Origin: an uncultured Flavobacteriaceae bacterium
Lineage (GTDB): Bacteria; Bacteroidota; Bacteroidia; Flavobacteriales; Flavobacteriaceae
Length of the DNA: 64,000 bases
Assembly: GCA_947500435.1 (NCBI GenBank)
Contig: CANMRV010000005.1
Coordinates: 310,001 to 374,000 of the forward strand
Reading direction: 5' to 3'
Each line of letters starts with the position of its first letter. The first letter of the stretch is position 1. The notes beneath the pieces were generated by a model. That model ran no database searches, was not told the DNA's origin, and was given only the letters and a program-made list of their open reading frames with translations. Shown here in pieces: positions 41,641-49,370 of the stretch. A program made the position numbers and the translations under genes.

Positions 41641-42852
41641 CTAGGCCCTCTCCAACAAAGCCATATAAAACCCATCAAACCCACTTTTGGAAGCGTAAAT
41701 CTTCTTCTCTTTTACCAAAGTGAAATCTTTACCTTCTTCAGAGGCTAAAAATGAAATGACTTGATCATTGTTTTCTTGTGGAAGAATTGAGCAAGTAGCA
41801 TAGACCATCTTACCACCAGACTTTACAATCTTACTATACGAGCGAATGATTTCGTACTGTACTTTGACGATTTTCTCTAAAAATTCCGGTTGCATTTTCC
41901 ATTTGGAATCTGGGTTTCTTCTTAGTACGCCCAATCCAGTGCATGGGGCGTCGATTAGGACGCGGTCTGCGCTTCCGTAGAGTTTTTTGAAAACCTTTGT
42001 TGAGGTAATTTCGCGTGGTTCAATATTGTGGGCGCCATTTCTTCTAGCGCGACGTTTTAATTCTTTGAGTTTACTGCCATAGATGTCCATAGCAATCAAT
42101 TGTCCCTTGTTTTCCATCAAAGCTGCTAAGTGAAGGGACTTTCCGCCCGCTCCAGCACAAGTATCTACAACGCGCTGACCAGGCTTGACATCAAGCATTT
42201 CGGCTACCAACTGAGAAGAAGCATCCTGGACTTCGAAATAGCCTTTTTGAAAAGATTCGGTTTGAAAGACATTTGCGCGTTCTGGAAGTCGCAATGCGGA
42301 TGCGTAGCCTTTTATAGGTTCCACATCGATTCCTTCTTCCAACAAGGCCTTGCGCAATTTTTCTTTCGTCGTTTTTAAGGTGTTTGTTCTTAGAATGACT
42401 TCTGCCTTTTTATTCAAGGCTGCTAATTCTTCGGTCCATCGTTTATCGCCTAGGGCTTTCTCTCCCAATTCATCAATCCAATCGGGAACAGATTCCCGGA
42501 ACTTCCTGATTTTTGAAAGCTCGTCAAATTTTCCTTTGATACGTCGTTCTGGGGTGGGTTCGATTTGTTTCCAGTCCGGCAATTGGTAGCCCTTTAAAAC
42601 GGCCCAAACAGCCCACATTCGGAACAAATCCGTTCTACGATATGGAGCTTTTACATCTGCAATTTCCGTATAGAGTCTTTTATAGCGTACCATTTCATAA
42701 ATGGTTTCAGCGATAAATCCGCGGTCACGCTTACCCCATCGCTTATCGATTTTCAAAACTTTCTGTACCACCTTATCGGCATATTCTCCTTCATTGAAGA
42801 TTAAATCGAGTCCGTCTATCACGGCAAATACTAAGTTTCTATGCAGTTTCAT
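41641..42852 (-). CDS. RsmB/NOP-type rRNA (cytosine-C5) methyltransferase
   Basis: A 403-residue SAM-dependent enzyme. An N-terminal NusB/RsmB-like helical part is followed by the Rossmann methyltransferase: VVDTCAGAGGKSLHLAALM (SAM motif I), IDAPCTGLGVLRRNPD (motif IV with PC) and MVYATCSILPQEN (motif VI with the catalytic TC Cys). It modifies cytosine in rRNA, most likely 16S. The paralogue (RsmB, RsmF or other) cannot be fixed from sequence. Confidence 0.9.
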   Translation of the reverse strand: MKLHRNLVFAVIDGLDLIFNEGEYADKVVQKVLKIDKRWGKRDRGFIAETIYEMVRYKRLYTEIADVKAPYRRTDLFRMWAVWAVLKGYQLPDWKQIEPTPERRIKGKFDELSKIRKFRESVPDWIDELGEKALGDKRWTEELAALNKKAEVILRTNTLKTTKEKLRKALLEEGIDVEPIKGYASALRLPERANVFQTESFQKGYFEVQDASSQLVAEMLDVKPGQRVVDTCAGAGGKSLHLAALMENKGQLIAMDIYGSKLKELKRRARRNGAHNIEPREITSTKVFKKLYGSADRVLIDAPCTGLGVLRRNPDSKWKMQPEFLEKIVKVQYEIIRSYSKIVKSGGKMVYATCSILPQENNDQVISFLASEEGKDFTLVKEKKIYASKSGFDGFYMALLERA

Positions 42853-42921
42853 TCTAAAAAATTAAGGCTGCAAAGGTAGGGTTTTGAAATCGTTTAATTT
42901 ATGTAATTTGGACCTCAAATC

Positions 42922-43509
42922 TTGCTATTGGAAGAAGAGAAGTTCATTGCTGCTTTACGGGAAGGTAAGAATCAGGCCTATGGTCAGCTACTGGATGAAT
43001 ACCAGCAAAAGGTATTCGGCACTTGCATTTCTTTTGTGCCCAACCAAGAGGATGCGGAGGATATTGCACAGGAGGTTTTTGTCGAGGTTTTTAATTCCAT
43101 TGGGAAATTTAAGGGAGATTCAAAACTATCTACTTGGATATATAGAATCGCCACAAATAAATGTTTGGAATTCATCCGAAAGAAAAACACCAAAAAACGC
43201 TTTGGCTTCATGCAGTCCCTTTTAGGAAATGATTTGCCCATAGACCGGAGTTCGAATTTCACGGAGTTCAATCACCCCGGAATACAATTGGAAAATAAGG
43301 AGAAAAGTGAAATCCTTTTCGCAGCCATAAACAAATTGCCAGAAGCCCAACGAATCGTATACACCTTGAATAAAATAGATGACTTGAGTTATCAGGAAGT
43401 AAGTGAGATAACTGAGAAGAGTGTCTCATCAATTGAATCATTGCTATTCAGGGCGAAAAAGAATTTGAAGACCTTGTTGTATGACTATTATAAAAAAGAA
43501 GGAAATTGA
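42922..43509 (+). CDS. ECF RNA polymerase sigma factor (sigma-1 of this window)
   Basis: A 195-residue group IV sigma factor. Region 2 is NQEDAEDIAQEVFVEVFNSIGKF...LSTWIYRIATNKCLEFIRKK and region 4 is LPEAQRIVYTLNKIDDLSYQEVSEITEKSVSSIESLLFRAKKNLK. There is no in-frame ATG between an upstream stop at 42904 and the conserved start, so TTG at 42922 (or 42928) is used. It is followed by an anti-sigma-like and a CpxP/Spy-like gene. A repeated promoter motif downstream marks its likely regulon (43511, 44482 and 48536). Confidence 0.9.
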   Translation: MLLEEEKFIAALREGKNQAYGQLLDEYQQKVFGTCISFVPNQEDAEDIAQEVFVEVFNSIGKFKGDSKLSTWIYRIATNKCLEFIRKKNTKKRFGFMQSLLGNDLPIDRSSNFTEFNHPGIQLENKEKSEILFAAINKLPEAQRIVYTLNKIDDLSYQEVSEITEKSVSSIESLLFRAKKNLKTLLYDYYKKEGN

Positions 43510-43510
43510 C

Positions 43511-43540
43511 GCAAGTTTTTTGAAAATTATGCATCTAAAG
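43511..43540 (+). promoter_or_regulatory. ECF promoter P1 (CAAGTTTTTT / CATCTAAAG), before the anti-sigma gene
   Basis: GCAAGTTTTTT at 43511-43521 and CATCTAAAG at 43532-43540. The distance from CAAG to CATC is 20 bases, the same in P2 and P3. It begins one base after the sigma stop codon and lies 22 bases before the next ATG. Confidence 0.75.
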
Positions 43541-43562
43541 AGAAGACCAAAGGCCTAGACAC

Positions 43563-43892
43563 ATGAAAAATAAACCAAATATCGACCAGTTAGTAGAAGA
43601 CACCTTAGCTAGTGTTTCAAGTATTGGCACCGTTAAATCACCGCCTTTCTTTAAAGAAAAAGTGCTCAATCTAATGGCACAGCAAGATATTGAAAAGACA
43701 GAAGGAGTACGTTATTTAGATTGGTTTACCCCAAGATATCAAGCTGCGGCGCTCGTTTGCTTTGTAGTTTTAAATGCATTCGCTTTGTTATCATATAACA
43801 GTGATAGTAGCTATGGCGAAAATGTGGAGAATTTCGCTGAAGTCTACGGATTGTCGGAAACAACTACCGATTCATACCTGTACCAAAACTAG
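43563..43892 (+). CDS. Small single-pass membrane protein, probable anti-sigma factor
   Basis: A 109-residue protein with a soluble N-terminal part (MKNKPNIDQLVEDTLASVSS), one membrane helix near residues 58-78 (YQAAALVCFVVLNAFALLSY) and a short periplasmic tail. The size, topology and position right after an ECF sigma gene match anti-sigma factors; it has no ZAS (HxxxCxxC) motif. The function is inferred from context. The next gene begins 5 bases later. Confidence 0.65.
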   Translation: MKNKPNIDQLVEDTLASVSSIGTVKSPPFFKEKVLNLMAQQDIEKTEGVRYLDWFTPRYQAAALVCFVVLNAFALLSYNSDSSYGENVENFAEVYGLSETTTDSYLYQN

Positions 43893-43897
43893 ACGAT

Positions 43898-44404
43898 ATG
43901 AAGAAAAATTTACTCTTATATATCTTATTGGGTTTTCTTGTGCTAGTGAATAGCTTCTTCTTGTTCAAGCATTTTAGTACCGCAGATAAGTATGGACCAA
44001 GAGGACCAGGTCCAGGTAACTTTATTGCCAAACAGTTGGAATTTGATGAATCACAAACACAAAAGTTCGAAGATTTAGAAATGGAGCATCGAGAAAATAT
44101 AAAAATGCTTCTAGCTGACATTAGAGAATTAAAAGATTCTTTATTCGATAGATTGTCCGATGATACTGTCGACGATTCTGAAATTGATGCAATTGCTTCT
44201 CAGATTGCTGATAAGGAGAAAACGAAAGAATTGGAAACATTTCGATTTTTTAAAGCCGTAGGTGAGTTATGTAATGACAATCAAAAGGAACTATTGAAGT
44301 CCATCATAAAGGATGCTTTGGGCAGGCAAGGGCCTCCAGGGCGTAATGGACCCCCGCGAGGAAGACCGGGCGATGAGGGCAGACCTCCTCCACCAAGACA
44401 TTGA
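43898..44404 (+). CDS. CpxP/Spy-like periplasmic sensor protein
   Basis: A 168-residue protein with an N-terminal signal-anchor helix (LLLYILLGFLVLVNSFFLF), then a helical LTxxQ/Spy-type domain (LEFDESQTQKFEDLEMEHRENIKMLLADIRELKDSLFDRL, in part) and a Pro/Gly/Arg-rich tail (GPPGRNGPPRGRPGDEG). Proteins of this type sense metal or envelope stress and pass the signal to an ECF anti-sigma partner, as in the CnrX/ZraP/CpxP group. A strong terminator follows. Confidence 0.75.
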   Translation: MKKNLLLYILLGFLVLVNSFFLFKHFSTADKYGPRGPGPGNFIAKQLEFDESQTQKFEDLEMEHRENIKMLLADIRELKDSLFDRLSDDTVDDSEIDAIASQIADKEKTKELETFRFFKAVGELCNDNQKELLKSIIKDALGRQGPPGRNGPPRGRPGDEGRPPPPRH

Positions 44405-44425
44405 TAATACACTATATATTTTGAT

Positions 44426-44457
44426 AGACCCTGACTTTTAAGTCGGGGTCTTTTTTT
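44426..44457 (+). terminator. Terminator after the CpxP/Spy-like gene
   Basis: AGACCCTGACT, loop TTTA, AGTCGGGGTCT: eleven pairs with one T-G, then a T-run. P2 starts 25 bases downstream. Confidence 0.92.
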
Positions 44458-44481
44458 GTGCTTTTTTTAACAGAAGCGTGC

Positions 44482-44510
44482 ACAAGTTTATAGAATCGAT
44501 GTCATCTAAA
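44482..44510 (+). promoter_or_regulatory. ECF promoter P2 (CAAGTTT / CATCTAAA), before the EF-hand operon
   Basis: CAAGTTT at 44483-44489 and CATCTAAA at 44503-44510. CAAG-to-CATC distance is 20 bases, as in P1 and P3. The EF-hand gene starts 26 bases later. Confidence 0.72.
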
Positions 44511-44535
44511 CTATCAAATATGTAAAAACAAAAAG

Positions 44536-44829
44536 ATGAAAAACAAGACAATTAAAACATTTTTAATAGCCTTTGGGATGACAGTATTATTTTCCGCAAG
44601 TGCTTTTGGGCAATCTCAAAATAGACAGGAGAGAAAAAAGCCACCCACATTCGAAGAAATGATTGAGGAGATGGATGCCAATGAAGATGGTAAACTTTCA
44701 GAGGATGAAATAAAAGGACGGTTGAAAAAAGATTTTGCAAAAATTGATACCGATGAAGATGGTTTTATCACAGCAGAAGAATTTGAGAAAGCACCAAAGC
44801 CTGAACGAAGAGAAAGAAGAGGTAGGTAA
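44536..44829 (+). CDS. Secreted EF-hand protein
   Basis: A 97-residue secreted protein (signal MKNKTIKTFLIAFGMTVLFS) with two canonical EF-hand loops: DANEDGKLSEDE (about residues 50-61) and DTDEDGFITAEE (about 76-87). Both have Asp/Asn/Glu at the Ca-coordinating positions. It heads the operon with the VTC-like, DUF4956, DUF2490 and CotH genes. Ca2+ binding in the periplasm or outside is likely; the partner is unknown. Confidence 0.88.
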   Translation: MKNKTIKTFLIAFGMTVLFSASAFGQSQNRQERKKPPTFEEMIEEMDANEDGKLSEDEIKGRLKKDFAKIDTDEDGFITAEEFEKAPKPERRERRGR

Positions 44830-44843
44830 GCATCAAAAGATAC

Positions 44844-45593
44844 TTGACAAAAAAAATCCAAAATATAATCAATGATTTCACCTCCATTTCCCTTTCGGAA
44901 ATGGACGGTGTATCACTAATGAAAAGAACGGATACAAAGTTCATAATCCATGAAAGACAATTGCTCCAAGTTTTAGATGATATAAGCGATTCTTATAGGG
45001 TTCTTGAGATAAATGAGAAGCGAATTATGACCTATTCTTCACTCTACTTTGATACGGGGTCATATAAATTTTATAATGATCATCATAATGGAAGGGTGAA
45101 TAGAACAAAAATCAGAATTCGAAAGTACGTTGATTCAAATAGTTGTTTCCTTGAAATAAAACAAAAAGATGGCAAAGGAAATACGGCAAAATCAAGGATT
45201 GAGATAGATGATTTTGAAACGGCTTTATCTGAAAATTCCAAAGAGTTTATTTCGAACACCACAAATGAAGATTTTGCGCTAAAACCCAGTATCTGGAATA
45301 CATTTAATAGGATCACTTTAGTGAATACGAAAGCTGTTGAAAGACTTACCATAGACTTAAACCTGTCTTTTAAAAACGATACTTCTAAAAAAGAGTTTCG
45401 GGATCTAGTAATCGTTGAAGTAAAACAATCGCGAATTAATCGCAATTCACCCATTATTCAAGCTTTGAAAAATTCTGGAATCACCCCATATCGTATGAGT
45501 AAATACTGCATTGGTATGATAAGTCTGTACAAGCAATTGAAGTATAATAACTTTAAAAGAAAGCAATTAAAAATTAATAGTGTAATAGCATAA
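44844..45593 (+). CDS. VTC-type polyphosphate polymerase domain protein
   Basis: A 249-residue protein with the triphosphate-tunnel fold of VTC4: MKRTDTKFII near the start, TKIRIRKYVDSNSCFLEIKQ (basic tunnel residues), a KSRIEID segment, LVIVEVKQSR and a closing MSKYCIGM. No signal peptide or membrane helix, so the domain is cytoplasmic. VTC domains make polyphosphate from ATP in yeast; in bacteria this clade is usually uncharacterised. No ATG precedes it in frame, so the start is TTG at 44844, 14 bases after the EF-hand stop. Confidence 0.87.
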   Translation: MTKKIQNIINDFTSISLSEMDGVSLMKRTDTKFIIHERQLLQVLDDISDSYRVLEINEKRIMTYSSLYFDTGSYKFYNDHHNGRVNRTKIRIRKYVDSNSCFLEIKQKDGKGNTAKSRIEIDDFETALSENSKEFISNTTNEDFALKPSIWNTFNRITLVNTKAVERLTIDLNLSFKNDTSKKEFRDLVIVEVKQSRINRNSPIIQALKNSGITPYRMSKYCIGMISLYKQLKYNNFKRKQLKINSVIA

Positions 45594-45602
45594 ATACAAT
45601 AG

Positions 45603-46214
45603 ATGGAATTTTTGGACATACCACTTTTTGATGATGATTTTTATAAAATGATTTTTAGATTCATTATCAACATTGCATTTTTAACGCTTATCATAAGACT
45701 AATTTATTACCCATATGCCAAGCGAAAGGATTACGTTTTCACCTATTATTTAATAAGTGTTATTGTTTTCTTTTTATGCTTTACCCTTAAAAAGTATGAG
45801 CTGGATATTGGCATGGCACTGGGCTTGTTCGCAATTTTTGGGATTATCAGATATCGTACAGACCCCATTCCTATTAAAGAAATGACGTATTTATTTGTGG
45901 TTATAGGCGTTTCGGTGATTAATTCACTCGCCAACAAAAAAATGAGTTATGCAGAAATAATAGGAGCTAACGTATTGATTGTTTCAGTTCTTATTCTAAT
46001 AGAGCGGTATTGGGCATTACGCCAGCAAGAATCAAAATCAATTCTTTACGAGAATATTGAAAATGTTAGACCAGAAAACTACCTCATTTTAAAGCAAGAC
46101 TTAGAACAACGAACGGGTCTAAAAATTAATAAGGTCACCGTAGGCGATATTGATTTTTTAAAGGACACGGCGAACATCACCATTTTTTATTTCTCAGGAA
46201 AGGGCGATGGTTAA
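45603..46214 (+). CDS. DUF4956 membrane protein
   Basis: A 203-residue protein with about four membrane helices in the first 130 residues (FIINIAFLTLIIRLIYY, YYLISVIVFFLCFTL, GMALGLFAIFGIIRYR, MTYLFVVIGVSVINSLA) and a cytoplasmic C-terminal domain of about 70 residues (ENYLILKQDLEQRTGLKINKV in part). DUF4956 genes recur beside VTC-domain and CotH genes in diverse bacteria, as here. It starts 9 bases after the VTC gene. Function is unknown; it may form the membrane partner of the VTC protein. Confidence 0.87.
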   Translation: MEFLDIPLFDDDFYKMIFRFIINIAFLTLIIRLIYYPYAKRKDYVFTYYLISVIVFFLCFTLKKYELDIGMALGLFAIFGIIRYRTDPIPIKEMTYLFVVIGVSVINSLANKKMSYAEIIGANVLIVSVLILIERYWALRQQESKSILYENIENVRPENYLILKQDLEQRTGLKINKVTVGDIDFLKDTANITIFYFSGKGDG

Positions 46215-46281
46215 ACGGATTTTGTATCGTCTAACCCTAAGATTAAATGTATATCAACTTTGAAATAACCTTTGTTCAATT

Positions 46282-46983
46282 ATGAAAATAACCCTAAAAT
46301 CATTTCGACTCCATCTGTTTTTACTGGGATTTTATGGAATGTTTATATCCAGCAGTTTCGGACAGTCAAATAGCGATTTGCAAAGTTGGAATAAAATAGG
46401 AGTAGCATACGAACCGAATAAAAAATGGAATTTCGAACTCGAGCAACACCTCAGGTTAGATGAAAATATTTCTGAGATAAGCGAATACTTCACGCAATTC
46501 GAAACTGCCTATGAATTGTTCAATGATTTTAAGTTCGGCCTCGGTCTACGCTATATCAGAGAAAATGATAATGAAGGAAACGTTCAAGGTTATGAAAACC
46601 ATTTTAGGTATCACATAGATGCAAAGTATAAGCACGAAATCAATAGGTTTTCATTAAGATACCGTCTTCGCTATCAGAATAAAAACGAACTCGGTATTGA
46701 TGACGATGCAAAACAGAACATCAGGTTAAAAGCTGGCTTGGAATATAATATTAAAAACTGGAAGCTAGACCCAAAATTTGCAGCGGAAATATTTAATCGT
46801 TTTGGTTCAAATGAAGAAAGTCGTTTTAGCAAATACCGTCTCACGTTAGGGACAGAATACGATTTTAAAAATTGGGGGGTATTAGAGGCATATTATCGAA
46901 TTGAAAATGAAATTAATGTCACCGACCCAGATCGGATAGGCATTTTAGGATTTAAATACACATTCACCATAAAAAATAAATAA
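46282..46983 (+). CDS. DUF2490 outer-membrane beta-barrel protein
   Basis: A 233-residue protein with a signal peptide ending at SSSFG, then beta strands with aromatic girdles (WNFELEQHLRL, FKFGLGLRYIREN, FSLRYRLRYQN, WGVLEAYYRIENE) and a C-terminal aromatic strand (GILGFKYTFTI). This is the DUF2490 family of outer-membrane proteins. Its job is unknown; being between DUF4956 and CotH suggests that the module reaches the outer membrane. Confidence 0.82.
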   Translation: MKITLKSFRLHLFLLGFYGMFISSSFGQSNSDLQSWNKIGVAYEPNKKWNFELEQHLRLDENISEISEYFTQFETAYELFNDFKFGLGLRYIRENDNEGNVQGYENHFRYHIDAKYKHEINRFSLRYRLRYQNKNELGIDDDAKQNIRLKAGLEYNIKNWKLDPKFAAEIFNRFGSNEESRFSKYRLTLGTEYDFKNWGVLEAYYRIENEINVTDPDRIGILGFKYTFTIKNK

Positions 46984-46985
46984 AA

Positions 46986-48455
46986 ATGAAATTTACAGAT
47001 TTAAGATTAGCAGTGTCAATATGCACATTATTTTTTGCGACAAGTTCTTTTGTAGCTTGTAGCAGTGACGATACCATTATTAGCGAAGAGTCCAGTGGAG
47101 ATGATTCTTCTGATGACGGCGATGAAGAAGTTAGTATTGATGATGCTGATTTTGTTGCGACCGATTGGACCACTGAAACCCATAGTAGGGATGCAGACCC
47201 AGATTTCGATGAAGTCTTTGAAGATAATGCCGTAAAAAGGTTAGATATTGTTATAACTGAAGACCGATGGCAAAGTATGTTAGATGATATGACCGGCCTT
47301 TATGGAGCTTTTGGGGCTTCGGGCCAGGGCGGTGGTCCTCGAGGCGGACAAGGTGGAGATTCATTCGCTGATGAAGACCCGATTTTCGTTCCCGCAGAGG
47401 TGTTCTATGAAGACAAAGAGTGGTATCGCGTAGGAGTTCGTTTTAAAGGAAACTCCAGTTTACGTACCAGTTGGCAAGCTGGTATTTTAAAACTATCCTT
47501 CAAATTGGATTTTGACGAATTTGAAGATGACTATCCGCAAATAGATAACCAACGTTTTTATGGTTTTAAAAAGCTAAGCCTGAAGAATAATTTTGAGGAT
47601 AGGTCAATGCTACGGGAAAAAGTGGCAACCGATGTTTTTCGTAATGCGGGTTTGGCTGCTTCACATACTGCATTTTATACGGTTTATGTAGACCATGGTG
47701 AAGGACCACAGTATTTCGGTGTGTATACCCTGGTAGAAGAAGTGGATGATACGGTCTTAGAGGACCAGTTTTCAAACGAAGACGGTAATCTTTACAAACC
47801 AGATGGGGATGCAGCAAGCTTTGCGGCTGGTACTTTCAATGAAGACGAGTACGTTAAGAAAAATAATGAGGATGAAGGCGATTTTTCAGATGTTGAAAGT
47901 TTATTGGAAATTCTGCATGATGAAACTAGAACTACGGATGCGGCCACTTGGAGAACAAATTTAGAGGCAGTATTTGATACAGATGTATTCTTAAAATATC
48001 TAGCCGTAAACACGGTCATTCAAAACTGGGACACCTATGGTAGAATGACGCATAATTATTATCTGTACAACAACCCTGAGACCAACAAACTAACTTGGAT
48101 TCCATGGGATAATAATGAAGCGTTACAAGATGGTAAACAAGGAGGTTCTGCGGCGCTAGATTTTTCAAATATTACTACATCTGAATGGCCTTTAATAGGA
48201 TATCTATATCAAGACGAAGTGTATAAGGCCAAATATGATATTTATGTGCAAGAGGTTGTTGATGGGGCCTTCAATACGAGTACCATGCAGTCATTGTACA
48301 GTTCTTATGAAGCGTTGATTGCTCCTTACGCCACGATAGAAGAACCAGGGTATACTTTTCTAAATACTAGTTCAGATTTCCAAACCGCCGTAAGCGAATT
48401 GAATACACATGTTTCGGAACGCAACACGGCTGTAAACACCTACTTAAATAATTAA
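46986..48455 (+). CDS. CotH-type kinase lipoprotein
   Basis: A 489-residue lipoprotein (lipobox VACS) with an acidic Asp/Ser/Glu-rich linker. The CotH kinase fold is recognised by VKRLDIVITEDRW, the GVRFKGNSSLR strand, FYGFKKLSLKNNFEDRSMLREKVA, YFGVYTLVEEVD and the IQNWDTYGRMTHNYYLY / WIPWDNNEAL pair that forms the catalytic and metal-binding part. CotH of Bacillus spores phosphorylates Ser in coat proteins; here the enzyme is exported and its substrate is unknown. It is the last gene of the P2 operon; a terminator follows. Confidence 0.9.
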   Translation: MKFTDLRLAVSICTLFFATSSFVACSSDDTIISEESSGDDSSDDGDEEVSIDDADFVATDWTTETHSRDADPDFDEVFEDNAVKRLDIVITEDRWQSMLDDMTGLYGAFGASGQGGGPRGGQGGDSFADEDPIFVPAEVFYEDKEWYRVGVRFKGNSSLRTSWQAGILKLSFKLDFDEFEDDYPQIDNQRFYGFKKLSLKNNFEDRSMLREKVATDVFRNAGLAASHTAFYTVYVDHGEGPQYFGVYTLVEEVDDTVLEDQFSNEDGNLYKPDGDAASFAAGTFNEDEYVKKNNEDEGDFSDVESLLEILHDETRTTDAATWRTNLEAVFDTDVFLKYLAVNTVIQNWDTYGRMTHNYYLYNNPETNKLTWIPWDNNEALQDGKQGGSAALDFSNITTSEWPLIGYLYQDEVYKAKYDIYVQEVVDGAFNTSTMQSLYSSYEALIAPYATIEEPGYTFLNTSSDFQTAVSELNTHVSERNTAVNTYLNN

Positions 48456-48483
48456 ATTTAAAGTTGGTTTTTTGATTGATGAG

Positions 48484-48515
48484 AAAGGCTTCGTAAGCGA
48501 TTGCGGAGCTTTTTT
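48484..48515 (+). terminator. Terminator after the CotH gene
   Basis: A ten-pair stem with two G-T pairs (AAAGGCTTCG with CGGAGCTTTT), loop TAAGCGATTG, followed by T-run. P3 begins 21 bases later. Confidence 0.75.
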
Positions 48516-48535
48516 AAGAAAAAGGATACACCAGC

Positions 48536-48565
48536 GCAAGTTTTTTTTAAAAAACACATCTAAAG
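48536..48565 (+). promoter_or_regulatory. ECF promoter P3 (CAAGTTTTTTT / CATCTAAAG), before the YHYH gene
   Basis: GCAAGTTTTTTTT starting at 48536 and CATCTAAAG at 48557-48565. CAAG-to-CATC distance is 20 bases, as in P1 and P2. The YHYH gene starts 24 bases downstream. Confidence 0.75.
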
Positions 48566-48588
48566 AATAAATACTAAAATTGTTTACC

Positions 48589-49362
48589 ATGATAAAGAGA
48601 TTTAAAAGTTTACCCGTACTACTTCCAGCAATTCTTTTTGCTTTAATCGGCTTTGTTGCTTGTAGTAGTGATAGTGTTACCGACATTCCTCTCGACGAGG
48701 AAGGAACCGATGATGATGAAATAGTTACGGAGCTTCACGCGGCCTTTGCTGCATTCAACGAAGACGCGACGACCATATTTTTAGATGGTTCAGAGGTGGT
48801 TATAGAAACAACGGGATTGCCAAACCATGAATCGGTGTATTGGGGTGAGGACAATGACCTTTACCGAGAGGAACCAGATGTTCGTCTTACGCCTACTAGA
48901 ATCCCTGACCGTGACCAATCAGCAACAATAACGGTTGATGCTACACCCAACTTAACTGGGAGTACAATTGCAACGGAATTAGGTATCATCGGTGTCGCTG
49001 TAAGTGGATCCTATATTTTTAATGACCAAGAAGGCAATGGGGCTTTAGACCAGGCGGCTGGTAGTTTGGACTGGACCGGTGCTCATATCGGACCAAGTGT
49101 TTATCATTACCACTTAGAACCAAAGGCATTCACTGATGATGATGATAAATTAGCCGGTGTTTTGTTGGATGGTGTTTTTCTTTATGGAAGAATATGTAAC
49201 GCTATAGCAGACTATCCTACGGATTTAGATTCCTCGGGGGGACATACAAGCACTACACAATACTCGGATGGCCAAGAAGAGTATCACTACCATATTATCA
49301 ATGAAATTTATTCAACAACTGGTTCTTATATCGCCTTCGCAGGTCCTTTCCAAGGCTATTAA
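48589..49362 (+). CDS. YHYH domain lipoprotein
   Basis: A 257-residue lipoprotein from the Met at 48589 (MIKRFKSLPVLLPAILFALI; lipobox VACS). The YHYH family signature occurs twice, as SVYHYHLEP and EYHYHIIN, with GVLLDGVFLYGRICN between them. The His-rich signature suggests metal binding; no function is established. First gene of the P3 operon (YHYH, MORN, SCO, BNR). The Met at 48580 lies upstream and is less likely. Confidence 0.85.
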   Translation: MIKRFKSLPVLLPAILFALIGFVACSSDSVTDIPLDEEGTDDDEIVTELHAAFAAFNEDATTIFLDGSEVVIETTGLPNHESVYWGEDNDLYREEPDVRLTPTRIPDRDQSATITVDATPNLTGSTIATELGIIGVAVSGSYIFNDQEGNGALDQAAGSLDWTGAHIGPSVYHYHLEPKAFTDDDDKLAGVLLDGVFLYGRICNAIADYPTDLDSSGGHTSTTQYSDGQEEYHYHIINEIYSTTGSYIAFAGPFQGY

Positions 49363-49370
49363 TACAACTA

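Noticed and set aside
42871..42897. CAAAGG/CGTTTAA before sigma-1 as its autoregulatory promoter
   Set aside because: The 20-base spacing fits but both words differ from the P1-P3 motif; too weak to annotate. A TTTTG/TAATTTG pair with 17-base spacing nearby is also imperfect and leaves almost no leader.
46228..46234. CGTCTAA before the DUF2490 gene as an internal ECF promoter
   Set aside because: The upstream AAC is at 14 bases, not 19, and the gene fits within the P2 operon.
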